Below are positions 27,331-35,355 of a stretch of DNA of 64,000 nucleotides, piece by piece (position 1 is the stretch's first letter; each line of letters begins with the position of its first letter). This DNA is from Rhizobium acidisoli. Lineage in GTDB: Bacteria > Pseudomonadota > Alphaproteobacteria > Rhizobiales > Rhizobiaceae. The stretch spans positions 496,001 to 560,000 of the forward strand of contig NZ_CP035001.1 of the NCBI RefSeq assembly GCF_002531755.2, read 5' to 3'. Under the pieces are notes generated by a model that made no database searches, was not told where the DNA came from, and was given only the letters and a program-made list of their open reading frames with translations. A program made the translations under genes and the position numbers.

Positions 27331-27969
27331 ATGCTCGACAGATTTCTGCTACAGGGGCCGCAGGATGCGCGCTTCACCATCCTGCTGGCCCATGGCGCCG
27401 GCGCGCCGATGGATTCGGCGTCGATGACAGCAGCGACGGAAGCGCTTGCCGGCGTCGGCTTCAGGATTGTCAGATTCGAATTCGCCTATATGGCCGCGCG
27501 CCGCAGCGGAGACCGCAAGCCGCCGCCGCGGGCCGAAACGCTCAACCCCGAATATGAAGCAGCGGTTGCCGAACTCGGCGTCAGCGGCCCGCTGATCATC
27601 GGCGGCAAGTCGATGGGCGGCCGGGTCGCCAGCATGATCGCCGACGATCTCCATGGCAGGGGCAAGATCGCTGGCCTGCTCTGCCTCGGCTATCCGTTCC
27701 ATCCGCCCGGCCAGCCGACGAAACTGCGCACCGCTCACCTCAAGGGGCTGACGACGCCGGCGCTGATCTGCCAGGGAACGCGCGACGAATTCGGCACGCG
27801 GGAGGAGGTGCGGGGCTACGATCTCTCAAGCAGGATCGAAATCCTCTGGCTCGAGGATGGCGATCACGACCTGAAGCCACGCAAAACAATCTCCGGTTTC
27901 TCCGCTGCCGATCATCTCGCCACGATGGCGAAGACGGCAAAGGCCTGGGCGGAGCGTCTCGTCCTCTAG
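27331..27969 (+). CDS. Alpha/beta-hydrolase (KANL3/Tex30-like)
   Basis: 212 aa from ATG 27331 with GGAGG seven bases upstream (a TTG at 27325 is in frame). Compact alpha/beta-hydrolase: FTILLAHGAGAPMDS near the N-terminus, nucleophile elbow GGKSMGGRVAS with the catalytic Ser, a late Asp in QGTRDEFGTREEV and the His in DGDHDLKPRK. Such small hydrolases are widespread and usually uncharacterised. The end overlaps the stop of the convergent RES-toxin gene by 4 bp. Confidence 0.78.
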   Translation: MLDRFLLQGPQDARFTILLAHGAGAPMDSASMTAATEALAGVGFRIVRFEFAYMAARRSGDRKPPPRAETLNPEYEAAVAELGVSGPLIIGGKSMGGRVASMIADDLHGRGKIAGLLCLGYPFHPPGQPTKLRTAHLKGLTTPALICQGTRDEFGTREEVRGYDLSSRIEILWLEDGDHDLKPRKTISGFSAADHLATMAKTAKAWAERLVL

Positions 27970-28637
27970 GCGGCGAGCTTCCTGACATCGATGCGCCGGT
28001 CGGCGGCGGAAACGGTGATTTCGAAGTGGTCGGCCTGCAGCACGTCGCGAATGTTGCGCGGCCGATGCGCGGCAATGTTGACCCCGCCTCTCAGCCGGAC
28101 GCTGTCGTAGAGGATGCCGGCGCCGCCGCTCGAACGCACCTCTTCACCCAGCACCTGCGACGCCGCGTAGCTCGCGCCGTCATAGACATCGGGCCGCAAT
28201 GTCTGCTCGCCGCGAATATCGAGATAGTCGCCGATCAGAGTGGCCGCATAGCTTCGATAGGTGCGCGCCATCGTCGCCACCCCGCGGGCGACGGCCTCGC
28301 GCCTCAGATGATGGCCAACCTCGGCGGCGGCTGTCTTCAGAGCATCGGCGGCATACCAGGCGCCGAGATCAGGGCCGTTGAAGCGCATGCCGCCGGCCGC
28401 GACATGCAGGAACGCCGCCATCACGATGCTCGCATTCGGCGTGCCGTAAACCCATTCATCCTCGGGAAGCCGCTGGATCCGGTCGGCGACGAGGCGATCA
28501 TTGGTCCAGCCGACGAGGTCCATCACGGCGTCGAGATCGGCCGCCCGCGTCACCGCATCGAAAAGCCCGATGGGCGGAAATTGCGATGGGATCAGCCGGT
28601 AGGAGGGACGCGGCGCTTCGGCAAAACGCGCGCTCAC
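27966..28637 (-). CDS. RES-domain toxin
   Basis: 223 aa from GTG 28637, its start overlapping the stop of the antitoxin gene (GTGA). RES-domain proteins degrade NAD+ and are growth-inhibiting toxins. The Arg in SYRLIPSQFPP, a Tyr/Glu-rich middle and the Ser in LYDSVRLRGG correspond to the family's conserved Arg-Glu-Ser set, though I cannot be sure which Glu is used. VYGTPNASIVMAAFLHVAAGGMRFN is the typical core. Antitoxin-first order with translational coupling is the standard RES-Xre arrangement. Confidence 0.82.
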   Translation of the reverse strand: MSARFAEAPRPSYRLIPSQFPPIGLFDAVTRAADLDAVMDLVGWTNDRLVADRIQRLPEDEWVYGTPNASIVMAAFLHVAAGGMRFNGPDLGAWYAADALKTAAAEVGHHLRREAVARGVATMARTYRSYAATLIGDYLDIRGEQTLRPDVYDGASYAASQVLGEEVRSSGGAGILYDSVRLRGGVNIAAHRPRNIRDVLQADHFEITVSAADRRIDVRKLAA

Positions 28638-29158
28638 CGGAAGACGATGTCCGCGTCTTCGTAAGGCGTGAGGGCCTCGTCGAGCCTATTCGGCTGCATA
28701 TAGACACCGCCTCTTGCGCCATCGAGGAACCGGCGCACGGTCATCAATCCGTCCTGGGTTCCGTTCGTCACGATATCGAGCGGCGGATGCCCGCCGAAAA
28801 CCGGCGCCTGATGCGGCATGCGCAACCAGGCGACGCCGGCGCGTTCGTCGGCAAACAGCACGCCGAGCGCCTGGTGAATGCCGAGCACGGCGGAGATCCG
28901 GGTCAGCGTATCGACATCGAGCGTGAAAGCCCCATGCTCGCGCGCCTGCTTGGCCCAGCTGTGATAGGTCGACCGGGAGGGGTAGCCGAGCACGAGCAGA
29001 CGCTGCTCTTCGTTCAAGCCCCAGAGATCGGCGATCGCCAGGAAGGTCCGCAAGGCCGGTGCACTCAGCCTTCTACGGTTCGCCGGCGCAAAGCGGCCGG
29101 TTTCCAGCCGCTGCGGCTCTAGGCTTTCCCGTTGCTCCCTGCGTCGTGCATGCCGCAT
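28634..29158 (-). CDS. Xre/MbcA/ParS-type antitoxin
   Basis: 174 aa from ATG 29158 (AGGAGGCTATC upstream). Basic N-terminus, a helix-turn-helix-like region (ALRTFLAIADLWGLNEEQRL, YPSRSTYHSWAK), then the DUF2384 toxin-binding C-terminal domain (ISAVLGIHQALGVLFADERAG, AWLRMPHQAPVFGGHPPLDI). It should neutralise the downstream RES toxin and repress its own promoter. Longer N-terminus than minimal members. Confidence 0.82.
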   Translation of the reverse strand: MRHARRREQRESLEPQRLETGRFAPANRRRLSAPALRTFLAIADLWGLNEEQRLLVLGYPSRSTYHSWAKQAREHGAFTLDVDTLTRISAVLGIHQALGVLFADERAGVAWLRMPHQAPVFGGHPPLDIVTNGTQDGLMTVRRFLDGARGGVYMQPNRLDEALTPYEDADIVFR

Positions 29159-29251
29159 GATAGCCTCCTGTCTTGAACTAGACATAGTCCAAATCTGGGC
29201 ATTTCACAACCAGATTTCAAGAGCTTGTTATTCCGACCGCCGGTTCGGGCG

Positions 29252-29941
29252 TCACCATAATCCAGGAAGTAGCCGGTAGCGGACCTTGCGGCGGTATTCG
29301 ACATAACCCGGCAGGTCTCTTACCAGATGCTTCTCCTCGTCCAGCAGCCGCGCGACGAGTCCGCCTAAGGCAGGAGGGATGGCAAGCAAGCCCCAATACG
29401 AGCCGAGCGACAGCGGTATGCCAACGAAGAGCACAAGCGCCGCCGCATACATCGGATGACGCACGATGCTGTAGAGCCCGCTCGAAATGACCCGCTGATC
29501 CCTGCGGATCTCGACCGTCGCCGAGGCGAAGTTGTTCTGCCGCAGGACCAGGAAGCAGCCGTAAAAGCCGGCTGCGATCAGGATGTTGCCAAAAATCACA
29601 ACCGGCGCCGGAACGGCCGACCCGCCGAACCGATAATCGAGCGCCGAGCCGATGAAGAGCGCAATCAGCACGATGCCGTTGAAAAGCTGAATACACTTCT
29701 GTGCCGGCTCCCGTTCCGCAGCCGGCCCGATATGCAGCCGCCGTTCCAGCAAGGCGCGGTCGTATTTCAGAAAATAGGCTGTCGTCGTAACGATCCAGGC
29801 GGAAAAATTGAAAAAGAACAGCCAGCCCTGCCAATAGGACAGCGAACCTGCAGCGACGAAGATCATCACCGCGAGCACGGCGACGAATTTCACCGTCGCT
29901 TCCGTCGCCCGCCTGCCGAGATTCTTCTTTTGATCCTCCAT
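29252..29941 (-). CDS. Isoprenylcysteine carboxyl methyltransferase-like membrane protein
   Basis: 229 aa from ATG 29941, GGAGGTGGGCCG upstream. Four to five membrane helices; the C-terminal block SSGLYSIVRHPMYAAALVLFVG followed by LLDEEKHLVRDLPGYVEYRRKVRYRLLPG is the ICMT/PEMT-family SAM-binding signature (RHPxY and the later E-E...Y). In bacteria these proteins methylate unknown, possibly lipid, substrates. It lies 18 bp upstream of the pcaQ stop on the same strand but is unlikely to belong to the pca system. Confidence 0.78.
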   Translation of the reverse strand: MEDQKKNLGRRATEATVKFVAVLAVMIFVAAGSLSYWQGWLFFFNFSAWIVTTTAYFLKYDRALLERRLHIGPAAEREPAQKCIQLFNGIVLIALFIGSALDYRFGGSAVPAPVVIFGNILIAAGFYGCFLVLRQNNFASATVEIRRDQRVISSGLYSIVRHPMYAAALVLFVGIPLSLGSYWGLLAIPPALGGLVARLLDEEKHLVRDLPGYVEYRRKVRYRLLPGLW

Positions 29942-29959
29942 CGGCCCACCTCCATTATC

Positions 29960-30877
29960 TCAGGAAACCTCTCCTGCCGCCTCGCGGATCGTCTGCATCA
30001 GGATCGATTGCGGCACGGACGGCACGGCATCGGCGCGCATCGTCAGCCCGACCGGCCCCCTCGTCTCGCCGGTATCGACCGGCAACATCGCCAGCCGCCC
30101 ATCGGCGACATCGTCGGCGACCACGCCGTTGGAAATGATCCAGATCGCGTCGCTCGACCGCAGGAACGCGCGGCCGAAGGAGTCCGATACTGTCTCGATC
30201 TGGTTCGGCAGGCTGGAGACGCCGTTGGCGATGAGGAAATTTTCGACCACCGGCCGGATGATCGAACCCCGCGTCGGCATCAGCACCGTGTAATCGCCGA
30301 AACCTGAGAAGGGTGATTGCCCGCCGCTCAGCAGCGGATGGCCGGCGCGCACGGCAAACACCACCTGCTCGGAATATAGATGCTCGAAAGAAAAGCCTGC
30401 CATCTTCTCGGCCCCGGCCAGACGTCCGACGACGATGTCGAGATCGCCGACGCGAAGCTGCTCCAGCAGCACGGCATTCTCGCCGGTGACGATCTTCACC
30501 CGGCTCCAGGTCCGTTCCTTGAGGAAAAGCTCCATCGCCCGCGGCATGATGCGCGACGACACCGTCGGCAGAGCGCCGATGCGTATCGGCGGCGCATCGG
30601 CGAACTGTTCCTGCGAGACGGAATCGAGACCCTGGCGCAACGCCGTCAGCGCCGCCCCGGCATGCCGCAGGAAGACCTCGCCGTAACGGGTGATCTTGAT
30701 GCCGCGGCCATCACGCTCGAAGACGTCGACACCCAGCGCCTGCTCCAGCTCGCGGATCGTCTTTGTCACCGCCGGCTGGCTGACATGCAGCAATTCGGCC
30801 GCCTTCATGACGCTCTTCTGCCGCGCCACCTCGACAAAGGTCTGCAGATGACGAAACTTGACGCGGCTGTCGATCAT
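29960..30877 (-). CDS. pcaQ: LysR-type activator of the protocatechuate operon
   Basis: 305 aa. N-terminal winged helix (VKFRHLQTFVEVARQKSVMKA, HVSQPAVTKTIRELE) and C-terminal effector domain. It is divergent from pcaDCHGB, exactly the context of PcaQ in Agrobacterium and Sinorhizobium, where it activates the operon in response to beta-carboxymuconate and gamma-carboxymuconolactone. A matching PcaQ box lies 8 bp upstream of its start codon, so autoregulation is likely. Confidence 0.92.
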   Translation of the reverse strand: MIDSRVKFRHLQTFVEVARQKSVMKAAELLHVSQPAVTKTIRELEQALGVDVFERDGRGIKITRYGEVFLRHAGAALTALRQGLDSVSQEQFADAPPIRIGALPTVSSRIMPRAMELFLKERTWSRVKIVTGENAVLLEQLRVGDLDIVVGRLAGAEKMAGFSFEHLYSEQVVFAVRAGHPLLSGGQSPFSGFGDYTVLMPTRGSIIRPVVENFLIANGVSSLPNQIETVSDSFGRAFLRSSDAIWIISNGVVADDVADGRLAMLPVDTGETRGPVGLTMRADAVPSVPQSILMQTIREAAGEVS

Positions 30878-30884
30878 CGCTCAC

Positions 30885-30900
30885 ATAACTCCAGGGTTAT
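30885..30900. promoter_or_regulatory. PcaQ-binding site
   Basis: ATAACTCCAGGGTTAT fits the rhizobial PcaQ consensus ATAACC-N4-GGTTAA with one deviation at the sixth base and one at the last. It sits between pcaQ and pcaD, next to pcaQ. Confidence 0.65.
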
Positions 30901-31019
30901 CGAAAGGCTGATAAATATCATTTTACTTAACCGGATCAACCGGTCAGTTTCACGATTAGGAGTATGGACGTTGGACGGGCTTGCCGGGACGAGTTTGGCG
31001 GAGGGCCTCCCCCGCTCTC

Positions 31020-31105
31020 CGTCATCCTCGGGCTTGACCCGAGGATCCATACCGCGGCTGCCGGTGGGTGCCGCATGGATGCTCTGGTCAAGCCCGAGCA
31101 TGACG
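31020..31105. repeat. Palindromic repeat, family 2, in the pcaQ-pcaD gap
   Basis: Outer arms CGTCATCCTCGGGCTTGACC and GGTCAAGCCCGAGCATGACG are inverted copies; an inner hairpin CCTCGGGCTTGACCCGAGG lies in the left arm, and GGATCCAT pairs loosely with GCATGGAT. A second member is at 60115-60199. This is a common dispersed repeat type in rhizobia. Confidence 0.75.
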
Positions 31106-31116
31106 AAGGGCGCCAA

Positions 31117-31249
31117 TGCCCCTCACCCTAACCCTCTCCCCGCAAGCGGGGCGAGGGGACGTGCCAAACGTGGCGTTGAGGTTGACGGAGACGGTGCGGC
31201 ATATCCCCTTCTCCCCGCCGGGGAGAAGGTGGCGGCAGCCGGATGAGGA
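31117..31249. repeat. Palindromic repeat, family 1 (RIME-like), before pcaD
   Basis: Begins GCCCCTCACCC, contains two hairpins (CTCTCCCCGCAAGCGGGGCGAG and CCTTCTCCCCGCCGGGGAGAAGG as separate stems), ends GCCGGATGAGG. About 133 bp. Related copies at 33914-34046 and, reversed, 39978-40100. It ends 41 bp before the pcaD start, so it must be transcribed as part of the pca leader. Confidence 0.75.
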
Positions 31250-31290
31250 ACACCCCTAGCTGAGCTGACTTGATGACGGAGGAGATTAAC

Positions 31291-32100
31291 GTGCAATTCG
31301 CCCGCATAAACGACGTGACGATCCATTATCAGGTCATCGGCGCGCCCGCTGACCGGCCGGTGATCGTTTTTGTCAATTCGCTCGGCACGGACTTCCGCAT
31401 CTGGCGCGATGTCGTGGTGCGGCTTGCCGGCGATTACGCCATCGTGCTCTACGACAAGCGCGGCCACGGCCTTTCCGATGTCGGCCAGCTGCCCTCGTCG
31501 ATCGAGGATCACGCCACGGACCTCGCCGGCCTGCTCGATCTGCTCTCGGTGAAGGACGCCGTCATCTTGGGCCTCTCCGTCGGCGGCCTCATCGCCCAGT
31601 CGCTTTATCAACGCCGGCCGGATCTCGTCGGCGCGCTCATCCTCAGCGACACCGCCCATAAGATCGGCACGGCTGAAAGCTGGAATGCCCGCATCGCCTC
31701 GGTCGAGAGGAACGGCATCGGCAGCATCGTCGACGCCATCATGGAGCGCTGGTTCACCCCGGCCTTCCGCCGGCCCGAAAGCACCGCCTATTCAGGCTAT
31801 TGCAATATGCTGACGCGCCAGCCGGTCGAGGGTTATATCGCCGCGTGCGAAGCGATCCGCGATGCCGATTTCACCGAAGCGGCCAAGAGGATCACCGTGC
31901 CGACAATCTGCATCGTCGGCGACCAGGACGGCTCAACGCCGCCCGATCTCGTGCTTTCCACAGCAAAGTTGATCCCCGGCGCCCGCTACGAGGTCATCCC
32001 GGATTGCGCCCACATTCCCTGCGTCGAGCAGCCGGAAGCGCTGACGGCGATCATCCGCGCCTTCCTGACATCTCTTGCGCCTGGAGAAACCAACCGATGA
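31291..32100 (+). CDS. pcaD: 3-oxoadipate enol-lactone hydrolase
   Basis: 269 aa from GTG 31291, which has GGAGGAG six bases upstream; the in-frame ATG at 31273 precedes that site and is not the start. Alpha/beta-hydrolase: FVNSLGTDFRIW, nucleophile elbow VILGLSVGGLIAQSL, Asp in VGDQDGSTPPD and His in PDCAHIPCVEQPE. It converts beta-ketoadipate enol-lactone to 3-oxoadipate. First gene of pcaDCHGB, with pcaC overlapping its stop (ATGA). Confidence 0.94.
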   Translation: MQFARINDVTIHYQVIGAPADRPVIVFVNSLGTDFRIWRDVVVRLAGDYAIVLYDKRGHGLSDVGQLPSSIEDHATDLAGLLDLLSVKDAVILGLSVGGLIAQSLYQRRPDLVGALILSDTAHKIGTAESWNARIASVERNGIGSIVDAIMERWFTPAFRRPESTAYSGYCNMLTRQPVEGYIAACEAIRDADFTEAAKRITVPTICIVGDQDGSTPPDLVLSTAKLIPGARYEVIPDCAHIPCVEQPEALTAIIRAFLTSLAPGETNR

Positions 32101-32498
32101 ACGAGACCGCCTCCTCCGAGCGCTACCGGCAGGGCATGGCGACCCGCCGCGCCGTGCTCGGCGACGCCCATGTCGACCGCGCCGCAACCGCTACGACTGA
32201 ATTCGACCGTCCCTTCCAGGAGCTGATCACCGAAGCCGCCTGGGGCCATGTCTGGTCGCGCCCGGCGCTGAGCAAGCGCGAACGCTCGATCGTCACCATC
32301 GCCCTGCTTGCCGCTCTCGGCCAGGACGATGAGGTGGCCATGCATGTGCGCGCCACCGCCAACACGGGTGCGAGCCGTGAGGATGTCTGCGAGGCGCTCT
32401 TGCATGTGGCGATCTATGCCGGCGTTCCCGCCGCCAATCATGCGATCAAGATCGCCAAACAGACCTTTGCACAAATGGACGCCGAAAAGGTGGCCTGA
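32097..32498 (+). CDS. pcaC: 4-carboxymuconolactone decarboxylase
   Basis: 133 aa, ATG 32097 overlapping the pcaD stop. Small AhpD-fold enzyme that decarboxylates gamma-carboxymuconolactone to beta-ketoadipate enol-lactone. Typical start (RYRQGMATRRAVLGDAHVDRA), PALSKRERSIVTIALLAALGQ and the GASREDVCEALLHVAIYAGVP block. Not fused to pcaD, unlike in some bacteria. Confidence 0.95.
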   Translation: MNETASSERYRQGMATRRAVLGDAHVDRAATATTEFDRPFQELITEAAWGHVWSRPALSKRERSIVTIALLAALGQDDEVAMHVRATANTGASREDVCEALLHVAIYAGVPAANHAIKIAKQTFAQMDAEKVA

Positions 32499-32507
32499 GG
32501 GGGAGAA

Positions 32508-33257
32508 ATGTCCGAACTACCGAACCGCAAGCCGGAGACCGGCGCCTTCTTCGCCCGCGACCGCGCCTGGCATGCGCCGGCGCTGACCCCCGGCTACAAG
32601 ACCTCCGTGCTGCGCGCGCCGCAGCGGGCGCTGCTCTCGCTCGACGGCACGATCTCCGAAACCACCGGCCCGGTCTTCGGCCATTCGATGCTCGGCGAGC
32701 TCGACAACGACCTGATCCTGAATTATGCGCGGCCCGGCGAAAGCGCCATCGGCGAGCGCATCATCGTCCATGGCCGCGTGCTCGACGAGCGTGCCAAGCC
32801 GGTCGCCGGCGCCCTGATCGAATTCTGGCAGGCCAATGCCGGCGGGCGCTATCGCCACAAGAAGGAAAGCTATCTGGCGGCGATCGACCCGAATTTCGGC
32901 GGCTGCGGCCGTGCCGTCACCGACGAGGAAGGCCGCTACCATTTCCGCACGGTGCGGCCCGGCGCCTATCCCTGGCCGAACGGCATCAACGACTGGCGCC
33001 CGGCCCATATCCATTTCTCGATTTTCGGCCACGGCTTTGCCCAGCGGCTGATCACCCAGATGTATTTCGAGGGCGATCCGATGATCTGGAAATGTCCGAT
33101 CGTCGGCACCATTCCCGACAAGGCGGCGATCGAACAGCTGATCGCGCCGCTCGACTGGGGCAATACCATCCCGATGGATTCACGCGCCTATAAATTCGAT
33201 ATCGTGCTGCGCGGCCGCCGCTCGACGATGTTCGAAAACAGGCTGGAGGGCAATTGA
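32508..33257 (+). CDS. pcaH: Protocatechuate 3,4-dioxygenase, beta subunit
   Basis: 249 aa, GGGGGAG upstream of ATG 32508. Carries the catalytic Fe(III): both Tyr ligands ([11 protein letters not shown] and GAYPWPNG) and the two His ligands ([12 protein letters not shown]) are visible, plus the N-terminal PcaH extension. With PcaG it opens protocatechuate between the hydroxyls to beta-carboxy-cis,cis-muconate. Confidence 0.96.
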   Translation: MSELPNRKPETGAFFARDRAWHAPALTPGYKTSVLRAPQRALLSLDGTISETTGPVFGHSMLGELDNDLILNYARPGESAIGERIIVHGRVLDERAKPVAGALIEFWQANAGGRYRHKKESYLAAIDPNFGGCGRAVTDEEGRYHFRTVRPGAYPWPNGINDWRPAHIHFSIFGHGFAQRLITQMYFEGDPMIWKCPIVGTIPDKAAIEQLIAPLDWGNTIPMDSRAYKFDIVLRGRRSTMFENRLEGN

Positions 33258-33259
33258 CC

Positions 33260-33871
33260 ATGCAGCAGCTCGGTTATCTGAAGGAAACCCCGTCGCAGAC
33301 GGCCGGTCCCTATGTCCATATCGGCCTGACGCCGAATTTCTGCGACATAACGGGTGTCTACGACAGCGACCTCGGCACGGCGATGGTCAACGACAAGACG
33401 CTTGGCGAACGCATCACCGTCACCGGCCGCATCCTCGACGGCGCCGGCGCCCTGGTGCGCGATGCCGTCATCGAGATCTGGCAGGCCGACAGCGCCGGCC
33501 TCTACAACAGCCCCTCGGAAATGCGCGGCGCCGCCGATCCCAATTTCACCGGCTGGGGCCGCTGCCCGACCCGAGCTGAAGACGGCGTCTACAGCTTCGA
33601 AACCATCAAGCCCGGCCGCGTCCCCTTCAAGGACGGCCGCAGACAAGCCCCGCACATCACCTTCTGGATCGTCGCCCGCGGCATCAATATCGGCCTGCAC
33701 ACGCGCATGTACTTTCCTGAGGAAACCGAGGCCAACGCCGCCGACCCGCTGCTTCTGCGCATTGAGCATCGCGAGCGCGTCGCAACCTTGATCGCCACCC
33801 GCGACGGCGCCACCTGCCATTTCGACATCCATCTGCAGGGTGCCAAGGAGACGGTGTTTCTGGATATTTGA
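33260..33871 (+). CDS. pcaG: Protocatechuate 3,4-dioxygenase, alpha subunit
   Basis: 203 aa from ATG 33260 (GGAGGG upstream), two bases after the pcaH stop. Starts with the typical KETPSQTAGPYVHIGL. RIWQ-like block VIEIWQADSAGLYNS, then FETIKPGRVP and HITFWIVARGINIGLHTRMYF complete the subunit fold. As usual in PcaG, the metal ligands of PcaH are not conserved. Confidence 0.95.
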   Translation: MQQLGYLKETPSQTAGPYVHIGLTPNFCDITGVYDSDLGTAMVNDKTLGERITVTGRILDGAGALVRDAVIEIWQADSAGLYNSPSEMRGAADPNFTGWGRCPTRAEDGVYSFETIKPGRVPFKDGRRQAPHITFWIVARGINIGLHTRMYFPEETEANAADPLLLRIEHRERVATLIATRDGATCHFDIHLQGAKETVFLDI

Positions 33872-33913
33872 AGGGGCTGGCCAGCGGCCTGTCCTTGAGG
33901 TTAAGTGCAAGGA

Positions 33914-34046
33914 GCCCCCTCACCCTGCCCTCTCCCCGAGGGGGGAGGGGAACAGTGCCATACGAAAACAGCTGCCTGTAAGCGCCGACACCGCCCCAAA
34001 TCTCTTCTCCCCTGGGGGAGAAGATGGCGGAGCCGGATGAGGGGGC
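33914..34046. repeat. Palindromic repeat, family 1 (RIME-like), between pcaG and pcaB
   Basis: Begins GCCCCCTCACCC, has stems CCTCTCCCCGAGGGGGGAGG and CTTCTCCCCTGGGGGAGAAG, ends GCCGGATGAGGGGG; same orientation and build as 31117-31249. Its right end contains the ATG at 34024 that is in frame with pcaB. Confidence 0.75.
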
Positions 34047-34068
34047 CACGACCACAACCGAGCAATCC

Positions 34069-35112
34069 ATGACCGCATCGCCCTTCGACCACCCCTTCCT
34101 CTCCGGCCTGCTCGGCGACGATGAAATCGCGCCCTATTTCTCCGCCGAGGCCGATATCCGCGCCATGCTCTCCTTCGAGGCCGCGTTGGCGAGGGCCGAA
34201 GCCGCGCATGGCTTGATACCCGCCGAAGCCGCAAGGCGGATCGCCGAAATCTGCGCCGGCTTCTCCGCCGATCTGCATCGTCTGCGTGCGGCAACGGCAA
34301 GGGACGGCGTCGTCGTTCCAGAGCTCATCAAGCAGCTGCGCGAAGTCGGCGAGGAAGCGGCCAAAAGCCTGCATCTCGGCGCCACCAGCCAGGATGTGAT
34401 CGACACCAGCCTGATGATCCGCCTGAAGGCGGTGGTCTTCCTTTTTGCCGGCCGGCTTTCCGCCATCGTCGCCGGGCTCGATGCGCTCGATCGCCGGTTC
34501 GGCCGCAACCGGCTGATGGGTCATACCCGCATGCAGGCAGCCATCCCGATTTCCGTCAGCGACCGCCTCACTGCGTGGCGCGCGCCATTGGAGATCTATC
34601 GCGACCGACTGACCGAGCAAAGTTTCCCCGTCCAGTTCGGCGGCGCCGCCGGCACTCTCGACAAGGTCGGGCCACAAGGCCCGGCCATCCGCGCCTCGCT
34701 CGCCCAGGAACTTGGCCTGACCGACACCAGGCAATGGCAGAGCGGGCGTCTGCCAATCGCCGATATCGCCGGCCTGTTCACCTCGATCTCGGGCAGCCTC
34801 GGCAAAATCGGCCAGGATATCGCTCTGCTTGCCCAGGCAGGAGACGAGATCGAAATCGCAGGCGGCGGCACCTCCTCGGCGATGGCCCACAAACAGAACC
34901 CCGTCGCCGCCGAAACCCTGGTCTCGCTCGCCCGCTTCAACGCGACGGCGCTGTCCGGCATTCACCAGTCCCTCGTCCATGAACAGGAACGCTCGGGTGC
35001 GGCCTGGACGCTCGAATGGCTGCTGCTGCCGCAAATGGCAATGGCGACTGCCGCGAGCCTGCGGCTGGCGGGGGAACTGACGGGGAATATCAAGCGGCTT
35101 GGAACGGCCTAA
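34069..35112 (+). CDS. pcaB: 3-carboxy-cis,cis-muconate cycloisomerase
   Basis: 347 aa from ATG 34069. The frame is open to an ATG at 34024, but those 15 residues (EPDEGATTTTEQ) come from the palindromic repeat, while homology begins at TASPFDHPFLSGL. Neither start has a clear ribosome site. Fumarase/aspartase superfamily: HLGATSQDVIDT, GHTRMQAAIP, and the signature GTSSAMAHKQNPVAAE. It cyclises beta-carboxymuconate to gamma-carboxymuconolactone. Last gene of pcaDCHGB. Confidence 0.92.
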   Translation: MTASPFDHPFLSGLLGDDEIAPYFSAEADIRAMLSFEAALARAEAAHGLIPAEAARRIAEICAGFSADLHRLRAATARDGVVVPELIKQLREVGEEAAKSLHLGATSQDVIDTSLMIRLKAVVFLFAGRLSAIVAGLDALDRRFGRNRLMGHTRMQAAIPISVSDRLTAWRAPLEIYRDRLTEQSFPVQFGGAAGTLDKVGPQGPAIRASLAQELGLTDTRQWQSGRLPIADIAGLFTSISGSLGKIGQDIALLAQAGDEIEIAGGGTSSAMAHKQNPVAAETLVSLARFNATALSGIHQSLVHEQERSGAAWTLEWLLLPQMAMATAASLRLAGELTGNIKRLGTA

Positions 35113-35291
35113 AGCGCGTCGCGGTCTTTCAGGTCCGCGCCTCGCGCTTTTACCTCAGAGGAAACGAGGCACGTTTCATCGAAGGAGCGCATCGTTTCTT
35201 TGTCGACTGTCCCGGCACGGTGCATGGCGGCGACCGCACTGTGGATCGCTTCGAAAGCAGCGCTTTTAAACTTCCGCTTTATCTTCATCAT
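35109..35291 (-). pseudogene. Truncated HigA/NadS-like antitoxin fragment
   Basis: 60 aa with a good GAGGCAA ribosome site before its double Met. The first 40 residues (KIKRKFKSAAFEAIHSAVAA, then GTVDKETMRSFDETCLV) match the N-terminus of HigA/NadS-type helix-turn-helix antitoxins, which normally run to about 95-100 aa with an XRE domain. Here the sequence changes after ETCLV and stops at the end of pcaB, so the DNA-binding half is gone. A remnant of a toxin-antitoxin module. Confidence 0.55.
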
Positions 35292-35355
35292 TTGCCTCTG
35301 CGTGCGCGCCGCGTCATCGATATTGGCGCGATCCTGAACAATTCCGGCTCAGGGA

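Noticed and set aside
30940..31290. Possible CRISPR-like repetition in the pcaQ-pcaD gap
   Set aside because: Only two unrelated palindromic elements, no regularly spaced direct repeats.
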